The position numbers and the translations under genes were made by a program. From Henriciella sp. (GTDB taxonomy: Bacteria > Pseudomonadota > Alphaproteobacteria > Caulobacterales > Hyphomonadaceae), in contig JABSPZ010000007.1 in assembly GCA_013213785.1 (NCBI GenBank), positions 248,001-312,000 on the forward strand: 64,000 nucleotides of DNA, in the 5' to 3' direction. Of the stretch, positions 7,057 to 15,254 are shown piece after piece. Every line of letters starts with the position of its first letter. Position 1 is the stretch's first letter. The notes under the pieces are model-generated. The model saw nothing but the letters and a program-made list of their open reading frames with translations, was not told the DNA's origin and searched no databases.

Positions 7057-8275
7057 TCTCAACCTCCTTGACGGAGATCGGAGCTTTTTCCGTGAGACTT
7101 TCGCAGTCAGCCACCAAGCTTGCAATGTGGTCAGACCAAGCTTCGAGCAGGTGGCGCTTCTCGGACAGATATTTATAGTGATTATATGAAGCCATCGCAT
7201 CATTTGATTTTTTGCTGTGATTGAGAATTTTACCAACGACATTGTCGTCTGCGTCGTTCGCAACCAAATGGATTTTCGTCGCGAATGTGCGGCGCAAATC
7301 ATGAGCCGTGAATTTGCCATTGAACCGCGCATCGCTCTCGAACTTACCCAGTACTTCGGTTAACCTCCGATCCCGCACTTCCCAAACGCGCCCAGAAGTC
7401 TTTTGACCGATAGCACTTCGCAGGATCGAAACAGCCAAATTGCTAAGTGGAACAGCGTGAGTTTTGCTATTTTTCGTTCGGCTGGATGGAATGCTCCAAA
7501 TGCGATTCCCAAAATCAATCTCGTTGATCGTCAGATTAGAGACTTCGGAAATGCGCTGCGCCGTTAGGAGCGTAAACTTTGCGAGCAAACCGATCTCATC
7601 GGCGCAACTTCCGTACGTCATGTACATCCAAAAATGGCGCATCTCATCATCGCCCAATACTCGCTCTCTAGCTCTTTTCTCCGCCGTTATCTCGACGTCT
7701 CGGATAATGTTACTTTCGACGAAGTCCCGATGTAATGCCCATTTATAAATCGCAGACATGATTGCTTTGCAGCTGAGCGAAACCCCGTGTCCACGGTCAC
7801 CCTGAATTAAATCCTCAAGAAAACATTGAACGTCTGAGCGTCCGATCGCCCTCATTTCATGAGCAGAGAAATGTGGAAGTATATGTAGCTCGAGCATTTT
7901 TAAGTAGATTCGTTGGGTATTTGGCGCCAACTTCCAGAACTTGTTTGATAGGCAGTATAACTCGACCACTTCGCCGAATGACTTTTGCTTATTAGCTTCG
8001 CACGCTGGCAATCCGATACCAATGCTGTGCTCAAGATCAGAATGATAAGCTAGCGCGCGCTTTCTCGCTTCTTTCAGAGAGATCTTATTCACATTTCCAA
8101 TGCGTTTATCTTTAGATCGTCCTTCTGGTGACACGTATCGAAAAAAGTAGGTTTTCACCCCACTCCGATACACCCTTATCGAGAAGTTTGGCACCGTACT
8201 GTCGGTGACCCTGTAATCGACATCTCTAGGTTTCAGGTTCTTTACCTGCGCTTCAGTCAGCTTCATTTTTGCCAA
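7043..8275 (-). CDS. Tyrosine recombinase/phage-type integrase
   Basis: 410 residues from a TTG preceded by AGGAGA at seven bases. This gives the N-terminus MAKMKLTEAQVKNLKP, the arm-binding start typical of DUF4102-type integrases. The upstream frame to 8347 looks non-coding. The catalytic set appears complete: Arg241 (TAQRISEVS), a Lys near 271, His325 and Arg328 (AHDLRRTF), His353 (ILNHSKK) and Tyr364 (MASYNHYKYL). The central part holds the core-binding SAM-like domain (FGEVVELYC to FVESNIIRDV). It is the probable integrase of the accessory region. No tRNA gene is next to it, so the attachment site is unknown. Confidence 0.92.
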   Translation of the reverse strand: MAKMKLTEAQVKNLKPRDVDYRVTDSTVPNFSIRVYRSGVKTYFFRYVSPEGRSKDKRIGNVNKISLKEARKRALAYHSDLEHSIGIGLPACEANKQKSFGEVVELYCLSNKFWKLAPNTQRIYLKMLELHILPHFSAHEMRAIGRSDVQCFLEDLIQGDRGHGVSLSCKAIMSAIYKWALHRDFVESNIIRDVEITAEKRARERVLGDDEMRHFWMYMTYGSCADEIGLLAKFTLLTAQRISEVSNLTINEIDFGNRIWSIPSSRTKNSKTHAVPLSNLAVSILRSAIGQKTSGRVWEVRDRRLTEVLGKFESDARFNGKFTAHDLRRTFATKIHLVANDADDNVVGKILNHSKKSNDAMASYNHYKYLSEKRHLLEAWSDHIASLVADCESLTEKAPISVKEVENAKA

Positions 8276-8554
8276 CGATTTATCTCCTATTCTACTCGGA
8301 CTTGGACGCCAGCGCTCCAAACAAGGTGAGCGGTCGGACGCGTCCATCTGACGTCCAATTTAAAACTGAATCTTACCCTTTGTAAGGGATTGTTGTTATT
8401 TACTATTTTTGAGAGCAAGTCAATAATTTTTTCAATTCATTCAGCGTGATGGGTCATTGTTATTTGTAATTAATGACTGATATATTGGTTAAAGGCATAA
8501 GTCCGAGTTAACAAACACCGCCCGAACGTTAAGACTATTACAGTTCCACTAACG

Positions 8555-8583
8555 AAAAGAGCTGCAGCAGACGCTACAGCTCT
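8555..8583 (-). terminator. Rho-independent terminator of the DUF2853 gene
   Basis: AGAGCTGCAGC and GCTACAGCTCT pair with one G-T wobble around a four-base loop. On the minus strand the stem is followed by TTTT. It lies 30 bases past the stop codon at 8613. Confidence 0.75.
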
Positions 8584-8612
8584 CTCAAATTGCCTAATTC
8601 TGGCAGCAAACC

Positions 8613-8954
8613 CTATTTGAACAATGAGGCTTTGCGGAAGTGCTTAACCAGCAAGTAGTAGACCACTGCTCGGTACTTTTTACGAACAGAGCGACCGTAT
8701 GTGTCCATGACCGCGTCCAAGCCTTCGTCAAGCTTCGGCGAGTCTTTCAGACCCAGCTTCTTGATCAAGAAGCTTTTCTTGACGGTCTCGAGCTCAGATT
8801 TCTGCGTTGCAGATACGGTCGATGCGTCATTGTTATAGATTGAGGGCCCACATGCGATGGTCACTGCCGTCAGCAGTTTCATATCTGGCTTCATATCGCA
8901 CTTTTCTTCAAGATCCTTCGCATATTTGGCGATCAGATCGTCACGCTTACCCAT
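8613..8954 (-). CDS. DUF2853 family protein
   Basis: 113 residues with GGAGG six bases before the ATG. The sequence has the DUF2853 pattern throughout: an N-terminal KRDDLIAKYAKDLEEKC, then MKPDMKLLTAVTIACGPSIYN with DASTVS, then ELETVKKSFLIKKLGL, and a lysine-rich C-terminal helix. The family is small, soluble and alpha-helical, conserved in alphaproteobacteria and Bacteroidetes, with no assigned function. It is monocistronic, with its own terminator, and is the first core gene beside the accessory region. Confidence 0.85.
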   Translation of the reverse strand: MGKRDDLIAKYAKDLEEKCDMKPDMKLLTAVTIACGPSIYNNDASTVSATQKSELETVKKSFLIKKLGLKDSPKLDEGLDAVMDTYGRSVRKKYRAVVYYLLVKHFRKASLFK

Positions 8955-9032
8955 GATATTCCTCCGTGTGATCGGACCGCGACTGCGTTGCGGCCTTGAG
9001 GTTCAGAAACAATACTCAACTCTCAGGACTAT

Positions 9033-9053
9033 CTGTCGACCGGGACTCGACAG
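9033..9053. promoter_or_regulatory. Perfect 7-bp dyad between divergent genes
   Basis: CTGTCGA (9033-9039) and TCGACAG (9047-9053) with a seven-base spacer lie between the divergent DUF2853 and EF-hand genes. It may be an operator; no regulator is suggested by the neighbours. Confidence 0.3.
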
Positions 9054-9206
9054 CGCGGTCAAGCCGTTTCGACATCCATTAAAAACTGGCAATCTCTTGC
9101 CTTCTGGCAACGGATCGCCAAACTATCACCGTTGAACTGACAGAATCGTCATGCGGTGTTCATCTAAACCCGCCTTATATGGCAAGCAGCGTAGAGTGGA
9201 GTTTTC

Positions 9207-9779
9207 ATGATCAAAACCCTGTCACTCGCCGGTTTGGCGTCCTTAAGCGTGTGCTTCACAGCGCAGGCGCAAGTCGATGATGATGAGCTTTTTAGACTGC
9301 CTGGACAAGGCGAGATCCGGTCGGAGGGTTTGCGAGAGCAGGCAAAAGCGACGCGTCTCAAACCTGGAGCCGGCCTCTTTATAACGTTCGACCTAGATGA
9401 GAATGGGCGGATCAGCACAACTGAGATCGATGCCGGAATTCCGGTGGCGTTCGAAAGCGCGGATCAAAACCAAGATGGCTACCTAACAGCGCTAGAGCAA
9501 CAAGACTGGGCCGCCGGTTTGCCAACTCGCGATGACAGCCTCGCCAATCCTTTCCGTTTTGACCCAAACCTGGATCGACGCGTCGACTTAGATGAGTTCA
9601 CATCCGTGATCAGCAATCTTGGCCTTGATTATGCCGACGAAGTGAGCGGCGATATCATTGTCTCGGATTTGAAAGCGCCGCCGAAAAAAGCGGAGGATCG
9701 CCGAGGTCTCCGCGACGCAGCCGAGCGTCCGCAGCGCGATCGCCCGCAGAACCGGCGAAACCAAACCGCGCGTAACTAA
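9207..9779 (+). CDS. Secreted EF-hand calcium-binding protein
   Basis: 190 residues. A signal peptide ends near TAQA (residues 18-21). Three EF-hand loops can be read: D62 to E73 (DLDENGRISTTE), D86 to E97 (DQNQDGYLTALE) and a weaker D119 to E130 (DPNLDRRVDLDE). The first two have Asp/Asn at positions 1, 3 and 5 and Glu at position 12, so calcium binding is likely. The third has Arg at loop positions 6 and 7 and may be degenerate. The C-terminus is a basic, Arg/Gln-rich tail. The protein should be periplasmic; its partner is unknown. Its stop overlaps the convergent gene by four bases. Confidence 0.75.
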   Translation: MIKTLSLAGLASLSVCFTAQAQVDDDELFRLPGQGEIRSEGLREQAKATRLKPGAGLFITFDLDENGRISTTEIDAGIPVAFESADQNQDGYLTALEQQDWAAGLPTRDDSLANPFRFDPNLDRRVDLDEFTSVISNLGLDYADEVSGDIIVSDLKAPPKKAEDRRGLRDAAERPQRDRPQNRRNQTARN

Positions 9780-10324
9780 CCCGCTCGATCAAATGCCTGT
9801 TCAAGCCAGGCTTTCACTTCGGCGTCGAACTCCGCCAGATCGGTCAGTTTGATCTTGTGCGTACACATGCCAGTCTTGGCTTCGAGCCGACCTTGCGGCT
9901 CGAAGCCCTTGAGGTTGATGCCAAGATCGATGCGCGTCTTTGTACTCGGTTGGATCAGCGCGAATTGCTTTTTGCGGCGGAGACTGACGCTGGTTTTCTT
10001 TGGCGCGATTTCCAGCTCACCGCCAAACCCTTCAACAAAAGCCACGATCGCATCGTGAATAGGTTTCAGCACCTCTTTGCCTTTATATTGATTGGCGACG
10101 AGATCGTCGTCGCTAACATCGAGATTACCGATACACTTTTGGGCGATGAGATTCGCAAAACCATGCGTGACACCATGCTCACCTTTTAAAAGCTTCATGA
10201 TCTCGCCGTGCTTTACCGCGCCGCTCGCAGCGACAACGGACTGCCAGGCCTCGAGCGATTTGCCAGTTTTCTCCGGCAAATTATCGATCATGGTTTGCGC
10301 AAGTTCTTCAGGTGATTTCGCCAT
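9776..10324 (-). CDS. DUF4287/DUF5655 domain protein
   Basis: 182 residues. The N-terminal third (MAKSPEELAQTMIDNLPEKTGKSLEAW to KHGEIMKLLK and THGFANLI) is the DUF4287 helical domain, and the rest, with SVSLRRKKQFALIQPSTKTRIDLGINLKG, is DUF5655. The function is unknown. The family often sits with SRPBCC and ArsR genes, as here. The ribosome site AGGAGG overlaps the end of the upstream SRPBCC gene, so translation is probably coupled. It is the last gene of an ArsR-SRPBCC-DUF4287 operon. Confidence 0.8.
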   Translation of the reverse strand: MAKSPEELAQTMIDNLPEKTGKSLEAWQSVVAASGAVKHGEIMKLLKGEHGVTHGFANLIAQKCIGNLDVSDDDLVANQYKGKEVLKPIHDAIVAFVEGFGGELEIAPKKTSVSLRRKKQFALIQPSTKTRIDLGINLKGFEPQGRLEAKTGMCTHKIKLTDLAEFDAEVKAWLEQAFDRAG

Positions 10325-10327
10325 CTC

Positions 10328-10894
10328 CTACCCCTCCTTCTCAAGATTCAAATCCGACGCATCAGGCTCAAGTGGCCAATGCTCGATCCGCTGCTCTTTC
10401 TTCGCAAAGAGGCCCATCATTGGCCCCATCAAAGTGACCATCGTTCCGCTAAACGCTGGCTTGCCCGTCTCGGCGATCGATTTGAGGTTCTTGGCAATGA
10501 ACTCTTGGCCGCCAATCATTTGCTTATGCAGATCGCTGCCTTCGATCGCGCGCTCAATGATTAAATCAAACTCAGTCCCGCCATCTTTTTCGCGCAGCTC
10601 ATAGGTCACCTGACAGGCATTATCTTTGAGATTGGTCATCTTGAATGTGTGGCTGTAGCGATATGGGGGTTCAAACGCGAGGACCTCACCGACCACCATC
10701 GCGATCTTACGATTGGGATGAACCATCCGCATGCGCGCGCCAGGTTTTAACCCGTCCTTGGTCTCACAAATGCTGCCGAAGAAGAATGGGAGGGGTTTAT
10801 CCGTGGCCACTAAGACCGACCATACGGTTTCGATCGGCGCCTCTATAAATGTGCGGTGAACCGATTTCTCGGCATATTCAGGTTGGTCAGTCAT
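10328..10894 (-). CDS. SRPBCC/AHSA1-type protein
   Basis: 188 residues from an ATG with GAGGAGGGGG upstream; a longer frame to 10936 overlaps the ArsR coding region and is not needed. The N-terminus SVHRTFIEAPIETVWSVL is the usual start of the START/AHSA1 fold. The following GSICETKDGLKPGARMRM and VVGEVLAFEPPYRYSHTF match the AHSA1 core. The family forms a hydrophobic ligand-binding cavity; ligands are rarely known. Its start overlaps the end of the ArsR gene by eight bases, a common ArsR-AHSA1 pairing. Confidence 0.85.
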   Translation of the reverse strand: MTDQPEYAEKSVHRTFIEAPIETVWSVLVATDKPLPFFFGSICETKDGLKPGARMRMVHPNRKIAMVVGEVLAFEPPYRYSHTFKMTNLKDNACQVTYELREKDGGTEFDLIIERAIEGSDLHKQMIGGQEFIAKNLKSIAETGKPAFSGTMVTLMGPMMGLFAKKEQRIEHWPLEPDASDLNLEKEG

Positions 10895-11255
10895 GTTCCC
10901 CCTCCTCTTTTCGGACAGTATTTGTTTGGGCGACATGCTCTGCCGCTTGTTTGATAAAACTCAGGCGGTCCGCCCAATAGGCGCTAAAGCCATCGATCCA
11001 GCGCTCATGAATGGCCTGGATCGGCATCGCGTTCAGATATAAACGCCGCGAGCGCCCATCCTTTTGGCTCGTGATGAGGTTCGCATCTTCGAGCACTTTC
11101 AAATGATTCATGATCGCGATCCGACTGACATCGAACGCCTTGGCCAGTTCCCCGACGCTTTGTCCGGGCCTGTCGCGAACGAGGTCGAGTATGCGGCGAC
11201 GCGTTTGATGCGCGAGCGCATGAAAGACAAGATCCATATCATCATTAGTAATCAT
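10887..11255 (-). CDS. ArsR-family transcriptional repressor
   Basis: 122 residues. The winged helix is clear: LVFHALAHQTRRRILDLV, then VGELAKAFDVSRIAIMNHLKVLEDANLI as the recognition region, and a wing with GRSRRLYLN. No metal-binding cysteines of the ArsR/SmtB type are present, so it belongs to the non-metal group usually paired with SRPBCC proteins. An 18-base perfect palindrome covers its start region, which points to autorepression of the whole operon. Confidence 0.9.
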   Translation of the reverse strand: MITNDDMDLVFHALAHQTRRRILDLVRDRPGQSVGELAKAFDVSRIAIMNHLKVLEDANLITSQKDGRSRRLYLNAMPIQAIHERWIDGFSAYWADRLSFIKQAAEHVAQTNTVRKEEGEHD

Positions 11256-11272
11256 GTAATTACCTAATTACA
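11255..11272 (-). promoter_or_regulatory. Probable ArsR operator overlapping its own ribosome site
   Basis: TGTAATTACCTAATTACA is a perfect inverted repeat with 8-base arms and a CC centre. On the minus strand it ends on the A of the ATG, and its centre supplies the only Shine-Dalgarno-like AGG, seven bases before the ATG. The binding protein is inferred to be the ArsR protein itself. Confidence 0.75.
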
Positions 11273-11360
11273 TTTTTAGATAGGAGTCAACCGAGGCGCT
11301 AACACCCTTATATCTCACTCTATTGAATGAGCTTATTTAGTCTGGACCTAAGTCTCGGGC

Positions 11361-11564
11361 TCAAAAATCGACGGCGCGCCCCGCTTTTTCCCAGTCGCCA
11401 TAACGCACGCGCTCTTCTTTGGGGCCACCCTTTTCGCTGGAGCGTTGATCCTCCAGATCGGCTTCTTTTGCCTCTTGCTCCGCGCGGCGGGCCTCAGCTT
11501 CAGCCAGAGCGCGCTGAGCCGCTGGGCTAATTTCTTTCTTCGTGACGAATTTTTCATCTGACAT
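11361..11564 (-). CDS. DUF1674 protein, SDHAF4-like succinate dehydrogenase assembly factor
   Basis: 67 residues from the ATG at 11564, which has GGGAG upstream; a TTG two codons earlier is too close to it. The C-terminus (GGPKEERVRYGDWEKAGRAVDF, read in two parts) is the DUF1674 signature. In mitochondria the homologue SDHAF4 helps flavinylated SdhA join SdhB, and bacterial members are assumed to do the same. The rest is a charged Ala/Glu-rich helix. Confidence 0.85.
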   Translation of the reverse strand: MSDEKFVTKKEISPAAQRALAEAEARRAEQEAKEADLEDQRSSEKGGPKEERVRYGDWEKAGRAVDF

Positions 11565-11654
11565 GAACAAGACTCCCAGCTCTGTTAACTAATACATATA
11601 TATTCGCCTCCAAGAGGTATGTCCTCAACCCTCACGTGCAAGGAGCCTGCTCAC

Positions 11655-12551
11655 ATGGGAACTGCCAAGACCTTTATGCTACTCGCCGCGTTGACGGCCC
11701 TCTTTATGGTGGTCGGCTATTTGGTCGGAGGGCCTATGGGGATGGGGATCGCATTTGTGATCGCAGCGGGCATGAACCTGTTTTCCTATTGGAACGCGGA
11801 CAAAATTGTTCTGCGCATGCAAGGCGCGCGACAGGTTGAAGATGATGAACGCAGCCCAATTATCAGGACGTTTGTTCAAGACACCGAAGCGCTCGCGCGG
11901 TCCGCTGGCATGCCAGAACCCAAAATCTACATCATCGATACGCAGCAACCGAACGCATTCGCGACCGGCCGTGACCCTCAAAATGCAGCCGTAGCCGCAA
12001 CAACGGGCCTACTGAGCATTCTATCTCGCGAAGAAACTGCCGGCGTTATGGCACACGAGCTCGCGCACGTTCAAAACCGCGACACACTTACGATGACCGT
12101 CACAGCAACGATTGCAGGCGCAATCGGAATGCTCGCAAATTTCGCGCTCTTCTTCACTAATCGAGAGCGCGGCGGCATGCTGACCGGCCCCGCTATTATG
12201 ATTTTTGCCCCGATGGCGGCAGGTCTTGTGCAAATGGCGATCAGCCGATCCAGAGAATATGAAGCCGATAAGCGCGGCGCCGAGATTTGCGGCAACCCGC
12301 TATGGCTTGCCTCAGCGCTTGCAAAGATTGATCGCGGCGCGCGCGCGACGATTAATAAACGCGCCGAGCAAAACCCGGCCATGGCGCATATGTATATTAT
12401 GAACCCACTTGCCGGAAAACGCGGCGACAGTCTGTTTTCAACACACCCCGCGACACAAAACCGGATTGAAGCACTGCAACGACTCGCAGCAGAGATGGGC
12501 GTTGAACCATCTAGTGTGCAGCCGCGCCGGGCGTCCGGCCCCTGGGGATAA
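11655..12551 (+). CDS. htpX: Zinc metalloprotease HtpX
   Basis: 298 residues from an ATG preceded by AAGGAG at nine bases; the frame's first ATG at 11619 would add residues unlike the family. Two membrane helices at the N-terminus (residues 6-25 and 28-45) come before the M48 peptidase domain. The zinc site is HELAH (His134, Glu135, His138), with the third ligand Glu in SREYEAD near 201. Two further hydrophobic segments lie between these motifs. HtpX degrades misfolded inner-membrane proteins. It is followed after 34 bases by rsmB on the same strand. Confidence 0.95.
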   Translation: MGTAKTFMLLAALTALFMVVGYLVGGPMGMGIAFVIAAGMNLFSYWNADKIVLRMQGARQVEDDERSPIIRTFVQDTEALARSAGMPEPKIYIIDTQQPNAFATGRDPQNAAVAATTGLLSILSREETAGVMAHELAHVQNRDTLTMTVTATIAGAIGMLANFALFFTNRERGGMLTGPAIMIFAPMAAGLVQMAISRSREYEADKRGAEICGNPLWLASALAKIDRGARATINKRAEQNPAMAHMYIMNPLAGKRGDSLFSTHPATQNRIEALQRLAAEMGVEPSSVQPRRASGPWG

Positions 12552-12585
12552 GGATTCACTTGTCTAACCGAAAAGCCAAACCCGC

Positions 12586-13866
12586 ATGAGCGGCGCCAAA
12601 ACGCGCCTTGCCGCTGCGCAGCTCCTTATGTTGGTGCTGGACGAACGCCGAACGCTCGACGAAGCGCTCGCGACCACGGACGCCTTTGACCAATTAAGCG
12701 GGCCAGATCGCGGGTTCGCTCGGGCGATCGCGAGCGCCGTGCTTCGTCATCTTGGCCGGATCGACCTAGGGCTCGCGCCGTTCTTGGACCGCACTTTAGA
12801 TACGGCGACACCCCCGTCACGCGCCCTCTTGAGAGCAGGTGCAGCCCAAGCTTGGCTGTTAGAGACTCCCGACCACGCCGTTGTCGGCGAGACTGTCGCG
12901 GCCGCAAAAATGTGGCCCCGCGCCCAACGCGCCGCTGGCTTTTTGAACGCCGTTTTGCGCAAAGTCGTCGTGGATCGGTCTGCGTTCGACGCCGCGCCTA
13001 TCGACGCGAATTGGCCGAGCTGGCTGCGCACAATGATTACGCAGGCCCTTGGCGCGAAGGCCGCCGCATCGCTGGCGGAGGCCCAAACACAGGTGCCGGA
13101 AACATATCTCACCCCAAAAAGTGGGGACGCGGCTGAATTGGCAGCACAAGTCGGTGGCACTGTGGTCGCGGGCGCATCGGTGCACGTGGAAACCAATTCG
13201 ATCGAAAGCCTGCCGGGCTATGAGGCAGGCGATTGGTGGGTCCAAGATGTGGCCGCCACCCTGCCCGCACACCTTCTCGGGGCGAAATCCGGCGAGCAGG
13301 TTTTAGACATTTGCGCCGCGCCGGGCGGGAAAACCCTTCAACTGGCGGCTACGGGCGCCAGCGTCACGGCGATCGATCGATCCAAGCCCCGGCTCAAGCG
13401 ACTGAAACAAAACCTCTGGCGCACTAAGTTTAAAGGGGAAGTAGAGGTCGTCGTCGCCGACGCAACCGCCTGGAGACCAGAATCGTCGGTCGACAGAATC
13501 CTTCTGGATGCGCCCTGCTCAGCGCTTGGAACGCTTCGACGTCACCCAGAAGGCGCGTGGATTAAGAGCCCCGAAGACGTCACGCGTTTCCCAGGCATTC
13601 AGGAAAGACTGCTCAGAGCGAGCTTGGATATGCTGAAACCAGGCGGATCCTTGGTCTATTGCGTATGCTCGCCCCTTCCACACGAAGGGGTCGACGTCGT
13701 CGAAAACATCCTTTCCAATTCGCAGGCGTCTCGGCAGCCGGTCGTTGCAGAAGAGGTTCAAGGCTTTGAAGCCTGTCTGACAGCCCGCGGGGATCTTTTG
13801 ACCCTGCCAAATGGCCAGTTTGGGCATGACGCCTTTTACATCGCTCGCCTGATGCGCGATTCCTGA
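12586..13866 (+). CDS. rsmB: 16S rRNA cytosine-C5 methyltransferase RsmB-type
   Basis: 426 residues. The N-terminal 130 residues resemble the NusB-like RNA-binding domain. The C-terminal half is a Rossmann methyltransferase: DICAAPGGKTLQLA binds S-adenosylmethionine, AIDRSKPRLKRLKQN follows, then LLDAPCSALGTLRRHPE with the PC cysteine, and VYCVCSPLPHEG with the catalytic cysteine. The family methylates C967 of 16S rRNA. The order rsmB, rpe, heparinase-like, purH is common in alphaproteobacteria. Confidence 0.9.
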   Translation: MSGAKTRLAAAQLLMLVLDERRTLDEALATTDAFDQLSGPDRGFARAIASAVLRHLGRIDLGLAPFLDRTLDTATPPSRALLRAGAAQAWLLETPDHAVVGETVAAAKMWPRAQRAAGFLNAVLRKVVVDRSAFDAAPIDANWPSWLRTMITQALGAKAAASLAEAQTQVPETYLTPKSGDAAELAAQVGGTVVAGASVHVETNSIESLPGYEAGDWWVQDVAATLPAHLLGAKSGEQVLDICAAPGGKTLQLAATGASVTAIDRSKPRLKRLKQNLWRTKFKGEVEVVVADATAWRPESSVDRILLDAPCSALGTLRRHPEGAWIKSPEDVTRFPGIQERLLRASLDMLKPGGSLVYCVCSPLPHEGVDVVENILSNSQASRQPVVAEEVQGFEACLTARGDLLTLPNGQFGHDAFYIARLMRDS

Positions 13867-13986
13867 ACAAATTTTCATAAAAACAAGCGATTTTGCCCCA
13901 ATTATGCCTTTTCAGGTTCATAGGACGTTCAGCCGAAATCGGTGAAAACCGTGTCCATAGTTTCCCGTGCATAAGGAGCACATCCA

Positions 13987-14493
13987 ATGACCACGATTGT
14001 CTCAGCCGTTAAGGCCCCAACCAAACTCATTGCAGGCGGTATCGCTGCAATGACCCTCGCTGTCGCCGGCTGCCAAACCAGCTATGGCGCAAACACAGTC
14101 AGCTCGAGCAGTGTCGGTTACGCGATGACCGTGAAACCAGGCGTGATCACCAATGTTCGCCCGGTTACCATTAAGCCAGACCGCTCAATCATTGGGACGG
14201 CCACAGGTGCAGTCCTTGGTGGCCTCGCAGGGTCTGAACTCGGCGGCGGCGACAAAGCCCAAACTGCTGGCGCAATTGGCGGTGCGGTACTCGGCGGGAT
14301 TGCTGGCAACATGGTCGGCACAGCCGCTGGAACCAAGCAAGGCCTTGCGGTCACAGTTGAATTCAATGACGGCAATGTCAAAGCCTTCGTCCAACCTGCC
14401 GATACCAATCTTCAGCCAGGTCAGCCTGTGAACGTAGAGTTCCGCGAAGACGGCGCATATGTTGTGCCAGTGCAATACGCTGCAGGATACTAA
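13987..14493 (+). CDS. Glycine-zipper outer-membrane lipoprotein (17 kDa antigen/SlyB-like)
   Basis: 168 residues. A lipoprotein signal ends in VAGC (Cys29). A glycine zipper follows (residues about 70-115), with repeats such as GTATGAVLGGLAGSELGGG and GAIGGAVLGGIAGNMVG that form a two-helix hairpin in the 17 kDa antigen family. The C-terminal part (VTVEFNDGNVKAFVQP to VNVEFREDGAYVV) is the usual beta domain of SlyB-like proteins. It probably sits in the outer membrane and supports envelope stability. AAGGAG lies nine bases before the ATG, and a terminator follows. Confidence 0.85.
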   Translation: MTTIVSAVKAPTKLIAGGIAAMTLAVAGCQTSYGANTVSSSSVGYAMTVKPGVITNVRPVTIKPDRSIIGTATGAVLGGLAGSELGGGDKAQTAGAIGGAVLGGIAGNMVGTAAGTKQGLAVTVEFNDGNVKAFVQPADTNLQPGQPVNVEFREDGAYVVPVQYAAGY

Positions 14494-14521
14494 TCCGGCA
14501 CTGCTCAATTCCATGTTTCAA

Positions 14522-14559
14522 AACTGCCGTCAGCCTTGTGCCGGCGGCAGTTCCGTTTT
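14522..14559 (+). terminator. Rho-independent terminator after the SlyB-like gene
   Basis: AACTGCCG (14522-14529) and CGGCAGTT (14545-14552) pair perfectly around a 15-base loop, followed by CCGTTTT. It lies 30 bases past the stop codon and directly before rpe. Confidence 0.6.
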
Positions 14560-14570
14560 AGGCGTTCAGC

Positions 14571-15239
14571 ATGAGTGAGGTGTTGATTTCACCGTCGATT
14601 CTATCGGCGGATTTCGCAGAATTGGGCGAAGAGATTCGTCGTATCGATGTGGCCGGGGCCGACATGATCCATGTCGACGTCATGGACGGGCATTTTGTGC
14701 CCAATCTGACTTTTGGGCCTCCCGTGATTGAAAAGTTGCGCCCGCACACAGACAAACCCTTTGACGTGCACCTCATGATCGCACCGGTCGACCCATATAT
14801 TGGCGACTTCGCAAAAGCTGGTGCAAACATTCTTACCGTGCACCCAGAAGCGGGACCGCACCTGCATCGTACACTTCAAGCCATTCGAGCTGCAGGCATG
14901 AAACCGGGCGTAGCTTTGAACCCGGGAACGCCCGCAGATATTATTGATCCCGTCATTGAAGATATCGATCTTGTCCTCGTCATGTCGGTCAACCCAGGAT
15001 TTGGCGGCCAGAGTTTTATCGAAAGCCAGCTTCGCAAGATCGAAATCCTACGCAAGAAAATCGACGAGACCGGCCGTGATATCATTCTGGAGGTGGATGG
15101 CGGCCTGAATCCGAAAACGGCCCCCCGTGCGATATCAGCTGGCGTCACAGCGATCGTCGCCGGATCTGCAGTCTTTCGAGGCGGGCCAAGCGCCTATGCC
15201 GCGAATATCTCTGCCCTGCGCGCGCCGACAACCATTTAG
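14571..15239 (+). CDS. rpe: Ribulose-phosphate 3-epimerase
   Basis: 222 residues, the usual length. The TIM-barrel motifs are intact: [14 protein letters not shown] at the start, [19 protein letters not shown] with metal-binding His and Asp, [20 protein letters not shown], and [12 protein letters not shown] with the second catalytic Asp. It interconverts ribulose-5-phosphate and xylulose-5-phosphate in the pentose phosphate pathway. It is followed after 15 bases by the heparinase-like gene. Confidence 0.96.
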   Translation: MSEVLISPSILSADFAELGEEIRRIDVAGADMIHVDVMDGHFVPNLTFGPPVIEKLRPHTDKPFDVHLMIAPVDPYIGDFAKAGANILTVHPEAGPHLHRTLQAIRAAGMKPGVALNPGTPADIIDPVIEDIDLVLVMSVNPGFGGQSFIESQLRKIEILRKKIDETGRDIILEVDGGLNPKTAPRAISAGVTAIVAGSAVFRGGPSAYAANISALRAPTTI

Positions 15240-15254
15240 GGACTGCCCTCTCAG

